Assembly: GCA_037043015.1 (NCBI GenBank)
Contig: CM073323.1
Coordinates: 11,343,758 to 11,407,757, forward strand
Direction of reading: 5' to 3'
Length of the DNA stretch: 64,000 nucleotides
Source: Bryum argenteum
Taxonomy: Eukaryota; Streptophyta; Bryopsida; Bryales; Bryaceae
Shown here: piece after piece, positions 13,069 to 26,525 of the stretch
Layout: every line of letters begins with the position of its first letter
How positions within the stretch are numbered: position 1 is the first letter of the stretch
Position numbers and translations under genes: made by a program
The notes under the pieces: generated by a model
What the model saw: the letters and a program-made list of their open reading frames with translations, nothing else
The model's database searches: none
What the model was told of the DNA's origin: nothing

Positions 13069-13458
13069 CCCTTAAACGCCCATGGGGTTTGAAACGGGCA
13101 GCCCAAGATTGGATCACAACATCTTTTGGACTTGGGCATCGTGAATAGTGCACTTTTTGAACTTGGGCATCGTGAATAGTGCACTTTTTGAACTTGGGCA
13201 TCATGAATAGACCAATCAATGATGAGCTTGCAACCTCCTACAAGGTTATGTACAACCCCAACCTACCTACCACAATCCTTTCAAAGCATAAAATCATTCA
13301 TACAAATTGTGATTTGAATTGTGAAATTTCACTTTTTGAATGCATCAGAAGAAGGTGACCAATTTGACATCAAAATATAAGTGAAATGTTGAGTACAGTG
13401 AGAGGTACATGGAAGATTTTGTTGGAATCATGCCCCTCGGGCTTGCTTGGGCGTTTAA
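13069..13458. mobile_element. PiggyBac-derived MITE, copy 1
   Basis: TTAA at 13065-13068 is followed by the end CCCTTAAACGCCCATGGGG, and the other end reads GCTTGGGCGTTTAA. These termini, including the subterminal CGGGCAGCCC, are shared with the autonomous PiggyBac at 53116-57782. The interior is nearly identical to copy 2 at 30718-31079, except that a 31-bp segment (GAACTTGGGCATCGTG...) is present twice here and once there. The right TTAA abuts CCCCTAACTCTCC, which looks like the end of another element. Confidence 0.75.
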
Positions 13459-16400
13459 CCCCTAACTCTCCTTAAAACCCGAAACGAGTTTTGGAGGTTC
13501 CGGCAGGAGAAAAACTCAGCCAACTTTGACCATTCTAATCTCACAGATGAGGAAGAATGAACGGTTCAAATTTGGTTTGTGAGAAGAATGTCAAGTGAAA
13601 TTTGAGATCTTACGGTTGAATCCTTCAAATAATGCTTAGATTGAGATTTTTTGAGCTTAATCTAAGGGAAGGTCAAATTTTGTGTATTAGACCATTTTGC
13701 AACAAGGAGATTTAGGGGTTGAGGGTTAATCTCCAAAATCCCTTATCCTCATAAGTTTCTTTTTTTTTTCTTTCTTTTTTCTTTTTTCTTTTTTTTTTTT
13801 TTTTTTTTCTTTTTCTTTTTTTTCCTTCCCCATATCTTATGAGGCATACGCCATCAATTCCTATCAAACTTTAGTGTACGGATCTTGAGATATACAGAGC
13901 CAAAGTTTTAGTTTCTATAAAAACAACACATTTATTCGAACTAATTGACCCAAATCACGCAACTCTCTCCTTTAAGGCAGTGTTGTCTTTTTTGACAACT
14001 TGACAAAGGGCCACCAATGGTGACCCTATGCCTACCTCCGGTTGCCCCACATGCTCGGTGGAGTATATGGGGCGACTGAGGGTCGATCAAAGGGCAACCG
14101 TATATATAGTAACTGCAGATTTGGTGAACATTTACAACTAAGATGGCTTTTTTGCGGACTTCATGTAGTGCCCATCTGCATGACAACAAAGTTTTGGATA
14201 CAACAGCATATAAAACATGACAAATAAACTCAATCTTCAATACTTAACCAACAATTATTGTATAGTTTCACAAACTTCAACTTCAACTTGCAAAAAAAAT
14301 ACAATCAATATCTTTCATAGACAAACTGCTTACACAATAAATAGTGAATCCTGTCTACGATGTAGCTAAATAAATAAGAACATCAAACTCTTGTGGGGTT
14401 GGCTCGAATAAAATGTCCATTCGACCTACCCTTGATGATCTGCCCTCATTAGCTACAAATGATGACAAAACTTCAAATCTCATATAAGAATGTCAACAAT
14501 GTAGGTTACGACTTCAATTTAACTTGAATTTCTAAAAAAATTCTTTGCTTTTCTTGGGTATCCTCATATTTCTTTTGTTCTTTAAAAAATCATAAACATA
14601 TTTTTTTCTTCCTTAAAAAAATCGTAAACATATTTCTTTTGTTCTTAACAAAATTGTGAACGTATTTCTTTTGTTCTTTAAAAAGTCGTTAATATGTTTC
14701 TTTTCTTCTTTAAAAAATCATGAACGTATTTCTTTTGTTCTTTAAAAAAACACGTACGAGTGCTTAGTGTAAATAGGGTTGTGCGTTAAAAAATGTACTA
14801 CTCTTTTGTTGACTGAATGATCTCACCCACATAAGGTTGTTGTACCTATGGCATTATGTATAATAGGCTCGCGACACAATGGGATGTCACACCTCAATGA
14901 CGCACCCGCAACAACAACATCTTGATCGATCGTCAAGAAAATTGGATGCACACGTCAACGTCCCCACTGGCTTGGCTTGCTTGAAGCGTCAAGTCAATGG
15001 ACGTCAACCACCGCTCTACGAGAGGGCCAATTACGCTTTTTTAAAAAAAATACCGGCAAGTTTTAGATCATTTTGGACACTCGTATGCATAATTTCTCTC
15101 GCAATCTCGTACGTACGTTCACTTGGGCGGTCCTTGCAACAAAGCCGACGTGTTCGTTTTTGAACCATCCGTTTTTTTGCGTATGGAAAATAATGCATAT
15201 TGTTTCGATTCTAGATATTAGTTCTTGACTTTTGAGAATGAGGTATTTGTTTGTGGGTGGAGATTGTGAGAAGTTCTTATTTCTTAAATGCTCACATGCT
15301 TGTTTTTGTTTTTTGTTTTTTATTTTTATTTTTGTTTTGTTATTTTTAAAAAAATACAATGTATACTTTGAATAGTCGTTTTTTGAATATTATGTTTTTC
15401 ATTTGATGTTTCTAGATGTCTGATGTTTATTATAATTTGCTATTGCAAGTTGGCTTGTCGGAAGCCAAATTGAAGCTCCGAGGACTCCTTTTGGGAAGTT
15501 TTAAGAGATTTTTTTAGCTCTTTGGAGCTTAGAAGAGATGATGGCACTTGGTCATTCTTGAGACATAGTAATGAATATGGAATAAGATTTAGAACTTACA
15601 ATAGAGTTGTTTGGAAGGGGGAGAATATAATGAACTCGTTGTCAAGAAAAAATTGAATAGAGAAATCTATTTGTAACATAAAGTCAAAATCTAACACTTG
15701 TGCATACAATGCACGAAAGTTAATTTTGCATGATTGTATTGTATATTTTTGCACTTTGAATACTTCAATAAGAAAAATATAAATTTATTCTCCAATGAGA
15801 ATATTGCAATGAGAATTTCGTCATATATTGTGAGTGGAGGCATTACGTTTTCTCTGTTCATCAAATTGGGTGTGGGTTATAATATTCACTTTGGTATACA
15901 GTTACTAAGTGGTTGTTGCGGCACTAATGTTTGCATATCAACGACGACCACCTTCTATTGAACCCCAAGCACCTTGGCATGGTCTTTGCAAGAAACCATT
16001 TTCTAGTTGTGTAAGTGAAAGAGGACGTATACTTTGCCAATCAGGTTGTAAAAGTACATTGAAGGTGACCAAAGAACGCCGGAAAACAACATATGTGTGA
16101 AGGTCTGAGCTACCAGGAGGAGATTCATTCTAGTTTATGGAATGTGAGATAAATGTGTTCAACACATTCGATGAGAATATTTGTGTAACAAAAAGAAGGC
16201 ATAAAGTTCAAGGGTGTCAAACTTCTACTTAATTCCGGAAGGAAAAGCATGACGTACGAAAACGTACACCGTCTATCTAACTCTCAGGCTAAACATATAG
16301 AGTAAGGTAGAAGAGATGAAGTTACTCTTGATAATGTTACTAAGGTTGAGGTCGACATTAAAGGATCAAGCAATGAAAGGTAGCTAGTTAAGAATGTCAA

Positions 16401-16736
16401 AAATAGTAATCCTGAATACCTAGGTAGTGGCCACTCTAGGTATCTTGAAGTGTCCTCGGAATTGGACAATTTTATCAGCTTGTCACGCGGCCAGAGGTGT
16501 GGGATGCAATGGCAATGCATTCCATCCCCGATTTCTTCAAGTTTTGAAGCAGCAATGGAGCAAGGTAGTTTTTATCAAGAGGCATGCCATTCCGTTCATC
16601 ATCAAATTGATTGCATCAAACACCACAAAGGTTCTATAACAATCATAAAGTAGTGCAATGCATTCATAAAAACTTTTCTTGTTTAGTGTTCGTTGTCTAT
16701 TTTTTCTCACAAATGTATAAGTAGGTTTGAGTGAAC
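13459..16736. other. Repeat-rich gene-free region
   Basis: It contains a fragment similar to the family A/C elements (13459-13700), a long pyrimidine-rich T tract (about 13760-13835), a degenerate tandem repeat (listed separately) and a short segment at 14390-14455 resembling the element at 59087-59220. The open frames at 14879-15163 and 15909-16100 show no recognisable domain. Confidence 0.5.
14565..14755. repeat. Degenerate tandem repeat of about 40 bp, roughly 5 units
   Basis: The phrase TTTCTTTTGTTCTTTAAAAA, followed by a CGT/CAT-containing spacer and AACATA or AACGTA, recurs about every 40 bp with substitutions and indels. Confidence 0.65.
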
Positions 16737-16740
16737 TTAA

Positions 16741-17670
16741 TCCCTACAAGCGCTTGGCTACTTTTGGACAAAAATGAAAAGTTTAGGGAAAGTGTTATGG
16801 ATAAAAATGAATGCAGGCTATTTAGATTTTAACCGTACAAACTTGTAATGACTTATTGTGAACCATGTCAACCAAGATTTGAGTCACGAGGCCTTATAGA
16901 TTGCAAGATCACAATGTATTAGTACTAAGAAGAGACTACAAAATTTCAACATTTTCATTCTAGAGTTGACATATCACCAACTACAAAGTTGTTCAAATTC
17001 ATGTCAAAAATGCCCTTGTACCGAAAAAAATTCATCAAACAAAATTTTTGGCTTGAATGATTGCCTTGCAATGGAGAAAATTGCCAAAAAATTTACGAAG
17101 GAAAAAATGTTCAAATCTAGACCTCCGCACTCAAATGCATGCCATGTCTTCAAGAAATATTAGATCAAACTAAGCTATCTAACACAAAAACTAAAGTTAA
17201 ATCACAATTTAACCCAAACATAGAGTTGAAATTCAACAGTAGATGAAGGAGATGCAACCCTCTTCTTGAGTACCATTCCTTTTTTTCACTTTTTTCAATA
17301 GAAAAACATCATCAAAAATCTATTACCGAAATGATTCTAATTCAAAAAATTCCAACAAGAAATTTGCTAAAAATCATCCCAAGATCATGCTTGAGTAAAA
17401 AAAATTATGAAAATAATTTCTCAATTCAAAATAAAGGATTGTAAGAGTAAAACATGTCACATATTTCAGAAAGCAATAACTAATGAAACCGTCACAAGAA
17501 TTCATGCCATAATTCAACAACATTAAATTGAAATATAGCTTTTACCACAAGAAAATAGACTTTATTTGGAACCCAACCCAACACAACGTTCAGATGAACA
17601 AAATACAACTCTTCAAAAATGTCAATTCTTATTCAAAATGATCAAATTCAACACCTCGCACGTTTAGGGA
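16741..17670. mobile_element. TTAA-flanked element, family A, degraded copy
   Basis: The left TTAA is at 16737-16740 and the end reads TCCCTACAAGC. The interior shares long stretches with 28735-30064 (GATTGCAAGATC..., CACCAACTACAAAGTTGTTC). The right end, CGCACGTTTAGGG, has lost the TTAA (now ATGA). Non-coding. Confidence 0.5.
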
Positions 17671-18726
17671 TGATCACCAACACTACGACCTCTTACACCT
17701 ACCAATCTATTTCTTGAAAACATAAGTCAGTTCCACTCCACTTAACCAAGAGGTGTACCTTATCTCAACAACAATATTATGTCTACATCACAAAATGAAG
17801 AAGAAAAGAAAAAGAATACACATAACTAGTATAGACACATGGCGAACGTAACATAACATAGTACGATATGGTAGTTGAAGTTGTCAAAAAATTAGATACA
17901 AAAGTGTGACAAACGTTATTTAAAACTCCACCAAAAAACCCACCAAGAAACATCACTTTCTACAAAGCGTGGAAAAATGTCTAATAACACCATTTCCAAG
18001 GAAAAAAATCTCTCCGACAATAAATACAAAAAAGGAAAAAAAAAAAAATCCGCACTTATTCCAATACTTTTCCTCCGACCACATTAGACTACCATGTGAG
18101 AAAAAGCTCATGAAGAATTGATGGTTTGTCATCTGATCGGGACTTGTCCTTCACTTTTTGCTCCTCACTCCTCTCTCTCGTGTGAATTTGCGTAGCATAG
18201 ATAGATCCAAATTCTCATGGGTTGTCACTTTAATGAATGTAAGTCGAGCGAAGTCAACAACAACATTGATCGATCATTCAAATGTATGAATGATGTCCCC
18301 TATGCGTACATTTACATGATCAATGCGTACTTTACGTGTTACGTCGTCTCGAAGAATTTTTTGTGCCTCGCATTTCCTTGTGTAAAGAAGTACTACGACC
18401 CCATCAATGAACTCTATCAATGTTGTTCACATTGTTCACAATGTACGGGCAATATTTTCGAGGTCCCATTTTTAATGTTTGTATTTAGTGTTTCTTGTAG
18501 AATAGTCTGTCGTTCCTTGAACTGGCACTGTGAAAATCAATCTAGGTTGGTGCTTTAGTCATCTCGTTTTTGGATGAAAGTGCTAAAAATAGACGAACTT
18601 ATGCTGAAATGGATGAAAACTGTGGGAATGGATGAAGTTTTGATGATAGAGTTTTGATTTTAAGGTCCAAGTTTCAGCTCCGGGTAAAAAAAATTCTTTG
18701 CCTTTTTGGCCTTTATCCGTCGGTAA
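17671..18726. other. AT-rich intergenic DNA
   Basis: An open frame at 18217-18558 (+) is Cys/Tyr-rich but has no recognised motif and sits among repeats, so it is not called as a gene. Nothing else is supported. Confidence 0.4.
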
Positions 18727-18730
18727 TTAA

Positions 18731-18989
18731 CCCCTGAGCGCCCCCTCCATATCAAGCAAAATTAGGCTGTGGTGAACCTTGATCTGTTTAAAATGACGTG
18801 GCGCAAAGAAACTTGGGATCAAGTAGATCCAACCGTTGAAGTTGGATTATGATTAGGGTATGAATGTGTGTTGAAAATTTGAGTCAAAATGACCGTATGG
18901 ATTTATTTATTATACTAGTCAAAGTTGGGTTGACTTCTGATCGGACAAATTCTTGGCGGACAGATTTAGTCCGTTGGGGCGCTCAGGGG
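18731..18989. mobile_element. PiggyBac-type MITE with perfect 14-bp terminal inverted repeats
   Basis: TTAA at 18727-18730 and 18990-18993 directly flank the inverted termini CCCCTGAGCGCCCC and GGGGCGCTCAGGGG. The element is 259 bp and non-coding. A TTAA target duplication next to CCC-starting ends is the PiggyBac superfamily signature. The TIR differs from that of the 53-kb element, so a different transposase may have moved it. Confidence 0.8.
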
Positions 18990-18993
18990 TTAA

Positions 18994-20141
18994 ACACTGT
19001 ATGTATCCTAGAACGGAATTACATTTCCGGAATTACGTAGAATCGCTTGTTGTTTTCCTATGACTTTGCGTCATTCAATTAAAAGATCCAATTCGCAATT
19101 TTCATCAAATTTCTATTGATCTAATAATAGTGTAGGTTGGTCTACTACAATAATGAAAATTAATGAAATATTGGTAGTTCTATTGATTGATTTGAGAATA
19201 CAAAGTTGGTAGGAAAATATAAGTGGTGCTATGTGATTTCGGACATGTAATTACGGACAAATTTTGGAGACCAGTTCTTCCACAACCATTGTTCTCATTC
19301 ATTATTCAGTTACCTCGGAAAGGGGGATAGCAACTTCAAATTTGAAAGCTATTCTTTTCCACCGAATAAGGTTAATATTTATAAGAATAAGGTGAGTGTT
19401 AAACTATTATTATTTGGTAACTTTCTTTTTTGTACTTCATTTCATTACGTATCATACAACCATTGTCTATCGATGATTAGTTTGGAAAAAAACTTGCAAC
19501 AACATACATATCAAGGCACGTTGCTCAAAAACTAGAGGAAAGTAATGGCTCATAATGTTATAGATCTTGTGAGGTACATAATAGCATTACACTCCAATTA
19601 TTCATGATGAACATTATAGGGTCATTTTTGGGGACCATCTTGGGAATAGTTGTGAGTCGAGCTTTGAAGATTCATAGCAGATTGTAAAAGAGACCAAAAT
19701 TGATGATTCCACTTGGTTTAATTTTCCACTTACTTTGCCCATGTGTAAAAATTGCTATACAATGTTATGTTCATTCCAGATTTCCCAATTTCCGCCATTA
19801 TTGAGTAGTCCACCAAACATAAGATTTTTTTTTTAATGCCAAGTTATGTTTGCCCAATATAACTTGAAAGTTGTTGACAATAGGTAACTGAAGTTGATAT
19901 CCGGGCCTGCAATAGCCTTCGGCCCCGAGAATACCCGGCTCTAATCCTACAAAAGAAAACCGACCCTGCGATACTCGCCTGCACGATACCCGGATCTGCC
20001 CCATCCAACACTCGGTAACCGAAGCCCATCACCTTAAACCCTAAACCGTGGCGCGGAGGGAGCCACACAAGCCCCACCCTGACTACAGTCAGGTTTCTTT
20101 CACCAATTTGGCCAAGGAGTCTGCGCGCAATTGTTGGCGAG
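18994..20141. other. Intergenic DNA and promoter/leader of the CobW gene
   Basis: The first ~800 bp are AT-rich and featureless. From about 19890 the base composition rises and short motifs ATACCCGG/GATACTCG recur, followed by a telo-box near 20040. This is probably the promoter and 5' UTR of the gene starting at 20142. Confidence 0.5.
20036..20047. promoter_or_regulatory. Telo-box (AAACCCTAAACC)
   Basis: It lies about 95 nt before the CobW start codon. The telo-box (AAACCCTAA) is an established plant promoter motif, frequent near transcription starts of housekeeping and biosynthetic genes. Its use here is inferred. Confidence 0.5.
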
Positions 20142-23100
20142 ATGCAAATTAGCAGGGTTTTGCAGCGGTCAATGGCGATGGCATCAACAGCATTGCGCTC
20201 AGGGAGTTACGGAGCTTCCGGAGCGTGCTTGAAGCATCCCGCGGGGCTCCGAAATGGCGCGGGAATGGGAATGTGCCGCGCTAGGTTTTCCTCGTTGCCC
20301 AGGGCGTTGGGAGGGATGCGAGGGTTCAGGCAAGTGGCGGTGCTGCCTGCTACTACCAGAATTAGGTTTCCGCGACTTCACTCCAGCCGGTTCTTGAGAA
20401 CGACTGCCAGCGTCAGTGAAGTGGAGGATAGCCCGATGGAGACCTCTAGTTATGTCGATAATCGTGTTGCCGTGACTATCATCACAGGGTTCCTTGGTGC
20501 TGGCAAGGTACGTTCACCTCCAAAATTGACCAATTGAAGACACATTGTATCATTGAAGCTCCGTCCGTGAATTTATTGAGCTGATTAGACGAATTTAATG
20601 AGCGTCTGGTTCACAATTCATGTCACCGCAGAACTGAATCACGAAATCGTAATTACTGTAACGACTCAAAGACTTAAATACTTAAGTTAGGGTAGAGAAG
20701 GCTCTTCTTCCTTAATGACCTAACTTTGCGAGGGTTTTGTGAATCATTTGAAGAGGATCGTTGAGAATTATTTGACTTATTCATCTGGATTCCGTGTGAA
20801 TAAGTTCTGAGCCTTGAAGTCTGCTTGGTTGGAATATCCGTGAATCGCCTTAGCTGGGTCACATTTTTACAGATTCTGCAAATCTTCAATTAAAGGTTTC
20901 AATGAGTACCTTGTACCCGAATGAGTAGGGTCAGTAAGAGATACGTCAACGAACAGCAGATCTTGATGAGTTCTATGCATTTCAGCTTAATTTAGGATTT
21001 ACTGACTGTAATTCAAGCTGATATAGTGTAATATCGTCATTATGTACAGACTACGCTTTTGAATCACATTCTTACCGCGGAGCATGGCAAACGGATTGCT
21101 GTCATTGAAAATGAGGTATCAGTCGAAACTCCTTTCTTCTGGCGGCATCTTCCTCGTTTGTGCTTTGTGCGGAGTCAATAGCTCTAGATACCTCGATTTC
21201 CTTATTGAAATGAAGTCAATTCTGTGGTTTTGCAGTTTGGTGAGGTGGATATTGACGGTTCTCTGGTAGCAGCAAGGCAGCAAGGAGACGAAGATATCGT
21301 AATGCTTAACAACGGTTGCCTGTGTTGCACTGTCCGTGGGGATCTTGTGCGGATGCTGGGTGACCTAATCAAGAAAAAGGGTGGCAAGTTTGATCATATC
21401 ATAATTGAGACTACAGGTGAGTAATGATCCTTGTGCTTCCACAGAAGTAGTCAAACCTATCAGTTAGTGTATACGGTGTACTTGGTAGAATGTCTCTTGT
21501 CCTCTGTTGTCACAGGCTGGTTGCAAGATGATCCTCCCGGCACATGCTTTTTTCAAGTTAGGTTAGTCCTTGACTCGAAGGAACTTGGACCCGCAAATGA
21601 AAATTGAGCATGTGCAGGTCTTGCAAATCCTGCTCCAATCATCCAGACGTTTTACCTTGAGGAGCACCTAGCACACAACTTGCGTCTAGATGGAGTTGTG
21701 ACACTAGTCGATGCAAAGCACGCAACACAGCACATAGAGGAAGTTAAGCCAGATGGTGTAGTAAATGAAGCAGTGGAGCAGATTGCATATGCAGATCGTA
21801 TCATCTTGAACAAGGTACTCTATTTCGAGTTCTGTCCAGCTTAATGTCTGTAACTGACAAATGCTAGTGACAGATTGTTCTATTCTTCGTACGTACGCTC
21901 GGATTTTGCATCGAGTTTCTGTGTTGGCTCGATTCTTTTTGTGAGTTTCTGAATCTTACTTTTTCCTATCAGATTGATCTCGTGAAAGAAGCTGAGAAGG
22001 ATGCGGTGATGCGTCAGATAAAGGTCAGTAGCTCTGAATAGTTATTACTAAATGAGATTGGCGTGTGTATCACGTGAATATGCATTTCATGGTTAGTTTG
22101 TCCACTCAGAATTACAGAATTAAATTCAGCCTGCTCAATCATGATGAGCTGAACTGCATTTTTCGCAATTTTAGGACGAGGCCCCGCTGCCCTTCTCGTC
22201 ATTATACTGTTCTAGAGTCCATTGAGGTTGATGAGTTAGCGAGTATCTCACTTACCGTGAATCTTCTTTCTGGCAGCGTATCAACGGAATGGCCCAAGTT
22301 CGTAGCGCTAAGTTGGCCGAAGTAGACTTGGACTACGTTCTAGGTGTAGGTGGATTTGATCTGGAAAGGTAAGGTCATGGTTGCATCAACTATTATTCTG
22401 ACTGGGAGGCTTTTAAAATTTGAGCGAAGTTTCAAGTTTCTGGTAGTGAACATGTTGTTGATGCCTGTCATCTTGTTGTGTGTTTGCAGAGTTGAAGACG
22501 TGATCATGCAGGGTGTTAAAAATTCTGCTCAAGAAGCACATTCTCACGATCATGGTCATGAGCATGAGCATGGCCATGACCACGGCCATAGCCATGAGCA
22601 CGATCACAAGAACGAATGTAAAGAGGATCACGTTCACACTGCCGACTGTGGTTAGTTTCTTTCCAACGCCTTCACATAGTAGACTCTTCTTTCTACCTAC
22701 CTACCTGATTGTCTTGAGTTGAGATGAGTGATAGATTTAAGTTTTCCCCTTTTGACAAATACAGGCTTTGACATTGATGTGTGTATGATTGTTTGCAATT
22801 TCCTGCAGGGCACAGCCATGATGACCATGTTCATGACCACGTTCATGATCCAGGAGTCTCCTCTGTTTCCATAGTATGTGATGGTGCTCTCGATCTTGAC
22901 AAGGTACCTACTAAATCCGGCCATAAAATATTGACAAGTCTCCACTTTTGACAAATCACGTATCATCATTCGCCGTTGAAAAATTATTTGTATAGGAGGA
23001 TCGGATCTTCTGTCAATTCGCACCTGTACAAATTGTAGGTTCATTAATCATGTCTCCGAAGTATGATCATTGACACTTGCCTAGTTGCGTAAGATTGTCG

Positions 23101-23525
23101 TAATGGATTTTCTCATCGAGTTCCTTCTTTTGTGGCTGGTCACACCTTCTTTTGTACTTCAATATGAACTCCGTGGATCTTGCAGATCAACTTTTGGTTA
23201 GAAAACCTCATGAACGAGCGCAGTGAAGACCTGTACCGGACGAAGGGTGTATTATCAATCGATGGTTGGGACGAAAGATTCGTATTTCAGGTAAATCCGC
23301 AGTACTCTTTTTCTCCCAAGTATGAAATTTTCAACCTCAATCTTAGGTACTCATTAGCCGCTGTTTCATTTCCAGGGTGTTCACTCGCTGCTCGAAGGCG
23401 CTCCGGAACGGAATTGGGGATCAGATGAAAAGCGCGTTAACAAGATTGTATTTATCGGCAAGAATTTAGACGAATCTTTACTTAGGAAAGGCTTTCAAGA
23501 TTGCTTAGTACCTGCTAAAGCGTAA
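20142..23525 (+). CDS. COG0523/CobW-family GTP-dependent metallochaperone, organelle-targeted
   Basis: This is a G3E-family P-loop GTPase; members deliver zinc or other metals to target proteins. Exons: 20142-20507, 21050-21115, 21236-21416, 21618-21814, 21973-22023, 22277-22368, 22490-22650, 22809-22903, 23186-23290, 23376-23525, together 487 aa. Walker A GFLGAGKT is at residues 116-123 and is split by intron 1 between K122 and T123. The metal-binding CLCC lies at about 172-175, preceded by MLNNG. NKID at 269-272 is the guanine-specificity motif. A His-rich loop covers roughly 335-385 (repeated HDHGHEHEH), followed by the CobW C-terminal domain (GVLSIDGWDERFVFQGVHSL). The first ~95 residues are Arg/Ser/Ala-rich and nearly free of acidic residues, so a plastid or mitochondrial transit peptide is likely. 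Metal identity is not determinable. Confidence 0.93.
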
Positions 23526-25566
23526 CTGAAAATCAGGTGGTCTACTTCTACTTCCCGCAACTTTACATCACATTTTAGACCCTGTAGGCCAGATTGGGTA
23601 CACAGTATGAACAGTCTCTGACAAGACAGATCCGTCTGCTCTGTCCAAAGTATCTCAATTCTCACACAGGAATTTTGCCAGTAGAGTAGTTATACGCTAC
23701 TTTCATGCATGCCATTCGAAACGGTTCTCACATATGAAAGTGAAAGTTCTACTGTATCTATCGAAAATTGTTCATCTTTAGTACTACGGGGCATTTAAGC
23801 TCCTTCATCTAAGTTGGTGAGTTGGTGTCAGTCTCTGTTGAGAAGAAGTGTCTTATTTGATCTGTGCAGACCACTTGGTTGACCAACGGGCTCCTTTTGG
23901 TAACTGATGACTTCTAATTCTCCGAGCTTTTCACATTCCTTCTCAGACCTGAAGGGTATTGTCACATCTTTGGCCCTGATGGGGTGGGTGTTAGGTGCAA
24001 CAGGACTTGGTCATTAAACTACTCCACCTGTTTGTTTGACTTGGGCATTTAATTGTTGTCTTGTTTCATCTGAAATGTCTATGTTTATGCTGATTTGTAT
24101 CTACTCTACTTCATCTGTTTGTTTGACTTGGGCATTAGGGCGTTAAAACGTCTCTGTTCATGTTGGTATGTATCTACTTTCCAGTAGGTAATTTCTGGTG
24201 TTGGAAGTGACGTCGTGCAGCTTTTTATACTTGACATGTATGGAAGTGCTCTTTGTGGTTGATTTTCCACTATTTGGTGATATCTTTTCTATAGGAACTA
24301 AAGTGGAATCTTTTCCATTCCAATTATTCAAATTTTAGTCTTGTAATCATGTAATTTTATAGGCATGATAGATCAACTTCAAAACTGATAAAGTCGATGA
24401 TTTCTTCTTGAGATCTTTCAGAAGATGATTCTCAAAAATTTAACTCTAGGATCTTGTATCGGGGTTCCCACTGGAAGTTTTAAATATGGAGGGGCTAATA
24501 AAAGGGTGTCCTGTATTTTTTTGCGTATAATCCCTTAAAATTTAAAATTCCATGGAGAGGTCCCCATTGGTAAACTGGGGGCATAGACCCCAATTTTCCA
24601 AATCGAAAGAAAAAGAAATATATATTACCTTGAGGGAATCAAAAATGAAAGAATGCAGATTGGCTTTATTGAGCGGCGTAGTTCACTAGTATTCAAAATT
24701 TCATACTTGACAAAAAAAATTGTTTCATTGTTTAGATTGAGAATCCAAACTTTCATGAAAATCAAGCACTTCAAAATATTTTGGTCAGTGAACTTAGACC
24801 ATGCAACACAACATTTTATTGAGACAAAAACAAGGCCCCTCTTGTCTTTCAAGGTCATGAAGGCAAGAATGATCTTTAGATGAAGCTCATCATCTTTCTA
24901 ATTAAAAGTAATTTATTTGAAATAATTTTGGTATTAGACTTACATCGTCTTAAGTACACAAGCTTGGTGTCTACATTTTGATGAATGCTTATGTGACCAT
25001 GTGATGGAGTTTAGGAAAAAAATAACGTACACTTCCAAGTCCAACCAATGCCCCATTATAGGCATATATTACTCCCTCACTTTAAGAGATTACTTAAAAT
25101 TTCTTCATTCAACTTAAAACATCTTCTCACTAAAAAAAACTCACACTTCACTCTTGTTGTCCAACTATAAAAAGCAGAAAATGTGCTTATATCAATCGAG
25201 GGTGTAGTGACGAGGTCTAACTATATGGGTATGCTAAAACCCTTTGCGCACTATCTTGAAAATACCTACCTAGTGGCTAGGTAGGAACTAACATAATTTT
25301 CACATGGAGAGGGGTTAGTAGTTCTACCATTAGTGTGATGACTTCCAAGTATATATCCAAGAACATGTCAAACAAACACTCTATTCATGCCGAGTTGTTC
25401 TTCTAGTTGAACCTGAATTTAATGGTGCTACTCCAAACCTTGACTTAGATTGCCAAATGTAAGGTATGTAGGATGATGACAAGGCTAACAAGCACACTTC
25501 AAGTGCCATGCGTCATTAAATTAATCCATTTCATGGAGCTCAGCATGGTGATTAAGTGATTCATAA
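23526..25566. other. CobW 3' flank and AT-rich intergenic DNA
   Basis: The 3' UTR presumably occupies the first few hundred bases. A duplicated phrase (TTTGTTTGACTTGGGCATT) occurs near 24030 and 24120. No other gene is seen. Confidence 0.45.
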
Positions 25567-25568
25567 TA

Positions 25569-25670
25569 CTCCCTTCGTCCCATTCTTATTGTCCAGTGAG
25601 TTCTCACAAATTTACCTCCCAAGGTAGGTTTGAGAGAACCTAGTGGACAATAATAATGTGAAAGAGGGAG
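25569..25670. mobile_element. Stowaway-like MITE
   Basis: A TA dinucleotide flanks both ends (25567-25568 and 25671-25672). The ends are imperfect inverted repeats, CTCCCTTCGTCCCATTCTTA versus, read inward, CTCCCTCTTTCACATTATTA, and the pairing continues through TTGTCCA. At 102 bp with CTCCCT ends and a TA duplication, it fits Tc1/mariner-derived Stowaway elements. Confidence 0.75.
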
Positions 25671-25672
25671 TA

Positions 25673-26525
25673 CCTTACGTCCAGTGCCATATATAAACTG
25701 TACTCGACTCGTCTTGAGCCTAACACATGGTGCGCATATGTCCGCCTCGTCAACCTAGATCAGCTTTTTCTTATTTTGGCATGCGGAGTTGCCACGAATT
25801 TTTTATTTTTTGGTATTGAATATGTAGCTCCAATCTACATGATTCTTGCGTGGTTGGGTTCTCTTGTTTCCTCCTGGAGGTGTCGTTAGGCTATTTTTGT
25901 AAGTTTTGGTGATTTGGGGGCCATAAATACTTCAGGATTTAGTATCTCAGGTTCTGTTTTCCTCCTTATAGCAATCCATTTTTTATAAAACAACTCTGCG
26001 AGAAAATCCGCTTCCAACAAGACCTCATGCAACCCGATCCGAGCGACGGTCACACAAATCAAAATGTCACAAAAAACAAACTAATTAGGTGCCTCAAATA
26101 ATAGATAGTGTAGCTCCAAACAACGTGATTCATACGTGAGTGGGTTCTCTTGTTTTTCTGCTAGATTTTGTAAGGTCACTTTTGTAATTTCTCGTGATTT
26201 GGGGGTCATAAGAACTTGGAAACTCAATATCTCGGGAATCTCTTGACTCCTTTTACTGATCCGATAATCTTCCACCTTTCTACCCAAATTTTTTTTATTA
26301 AAAAAAAAAAAAAAAAAAAAAAACTAACCAACTGCTTCCAACGACACCTCATGCGCACCAATGTGATTGGCACTTCCCAAGATCATTGTTTCACTCGCAA
26401 ATCAAAAGAATACAAAACAAAGTACCGGCCTTAAATAATAGATCTCAAAAGATCCAAATAATGTAGTATAGTGAAATGCTTCGTAATGGCTCAGCAATGT
26501 AAACAGACTCTTCTCCAGTGCTACT
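25673..26525. other. AT-rich intergenic DNA
   Basis: A partly duplicated phrase occurs at about 25830-25930 and 26110-26220 (around ATGATTC...TGCGTGGTTGGGTTCTCTTGTTT). There is an A-tract at 26299-26323. No gene is supported. Confidence 0.4.

Noticed and set aside
14565-14755. CRISPR-like regular repeat
   Set aside because: The ~40-bp units are contiguous and degenerate, with no unique spacers; this is a plant tandem repeat.
20674-20889. Minus-strand frame in CobW intron 1
   Set aside because: Lies in an intron of a well-supported gene, with no motif and no conservation evidence.
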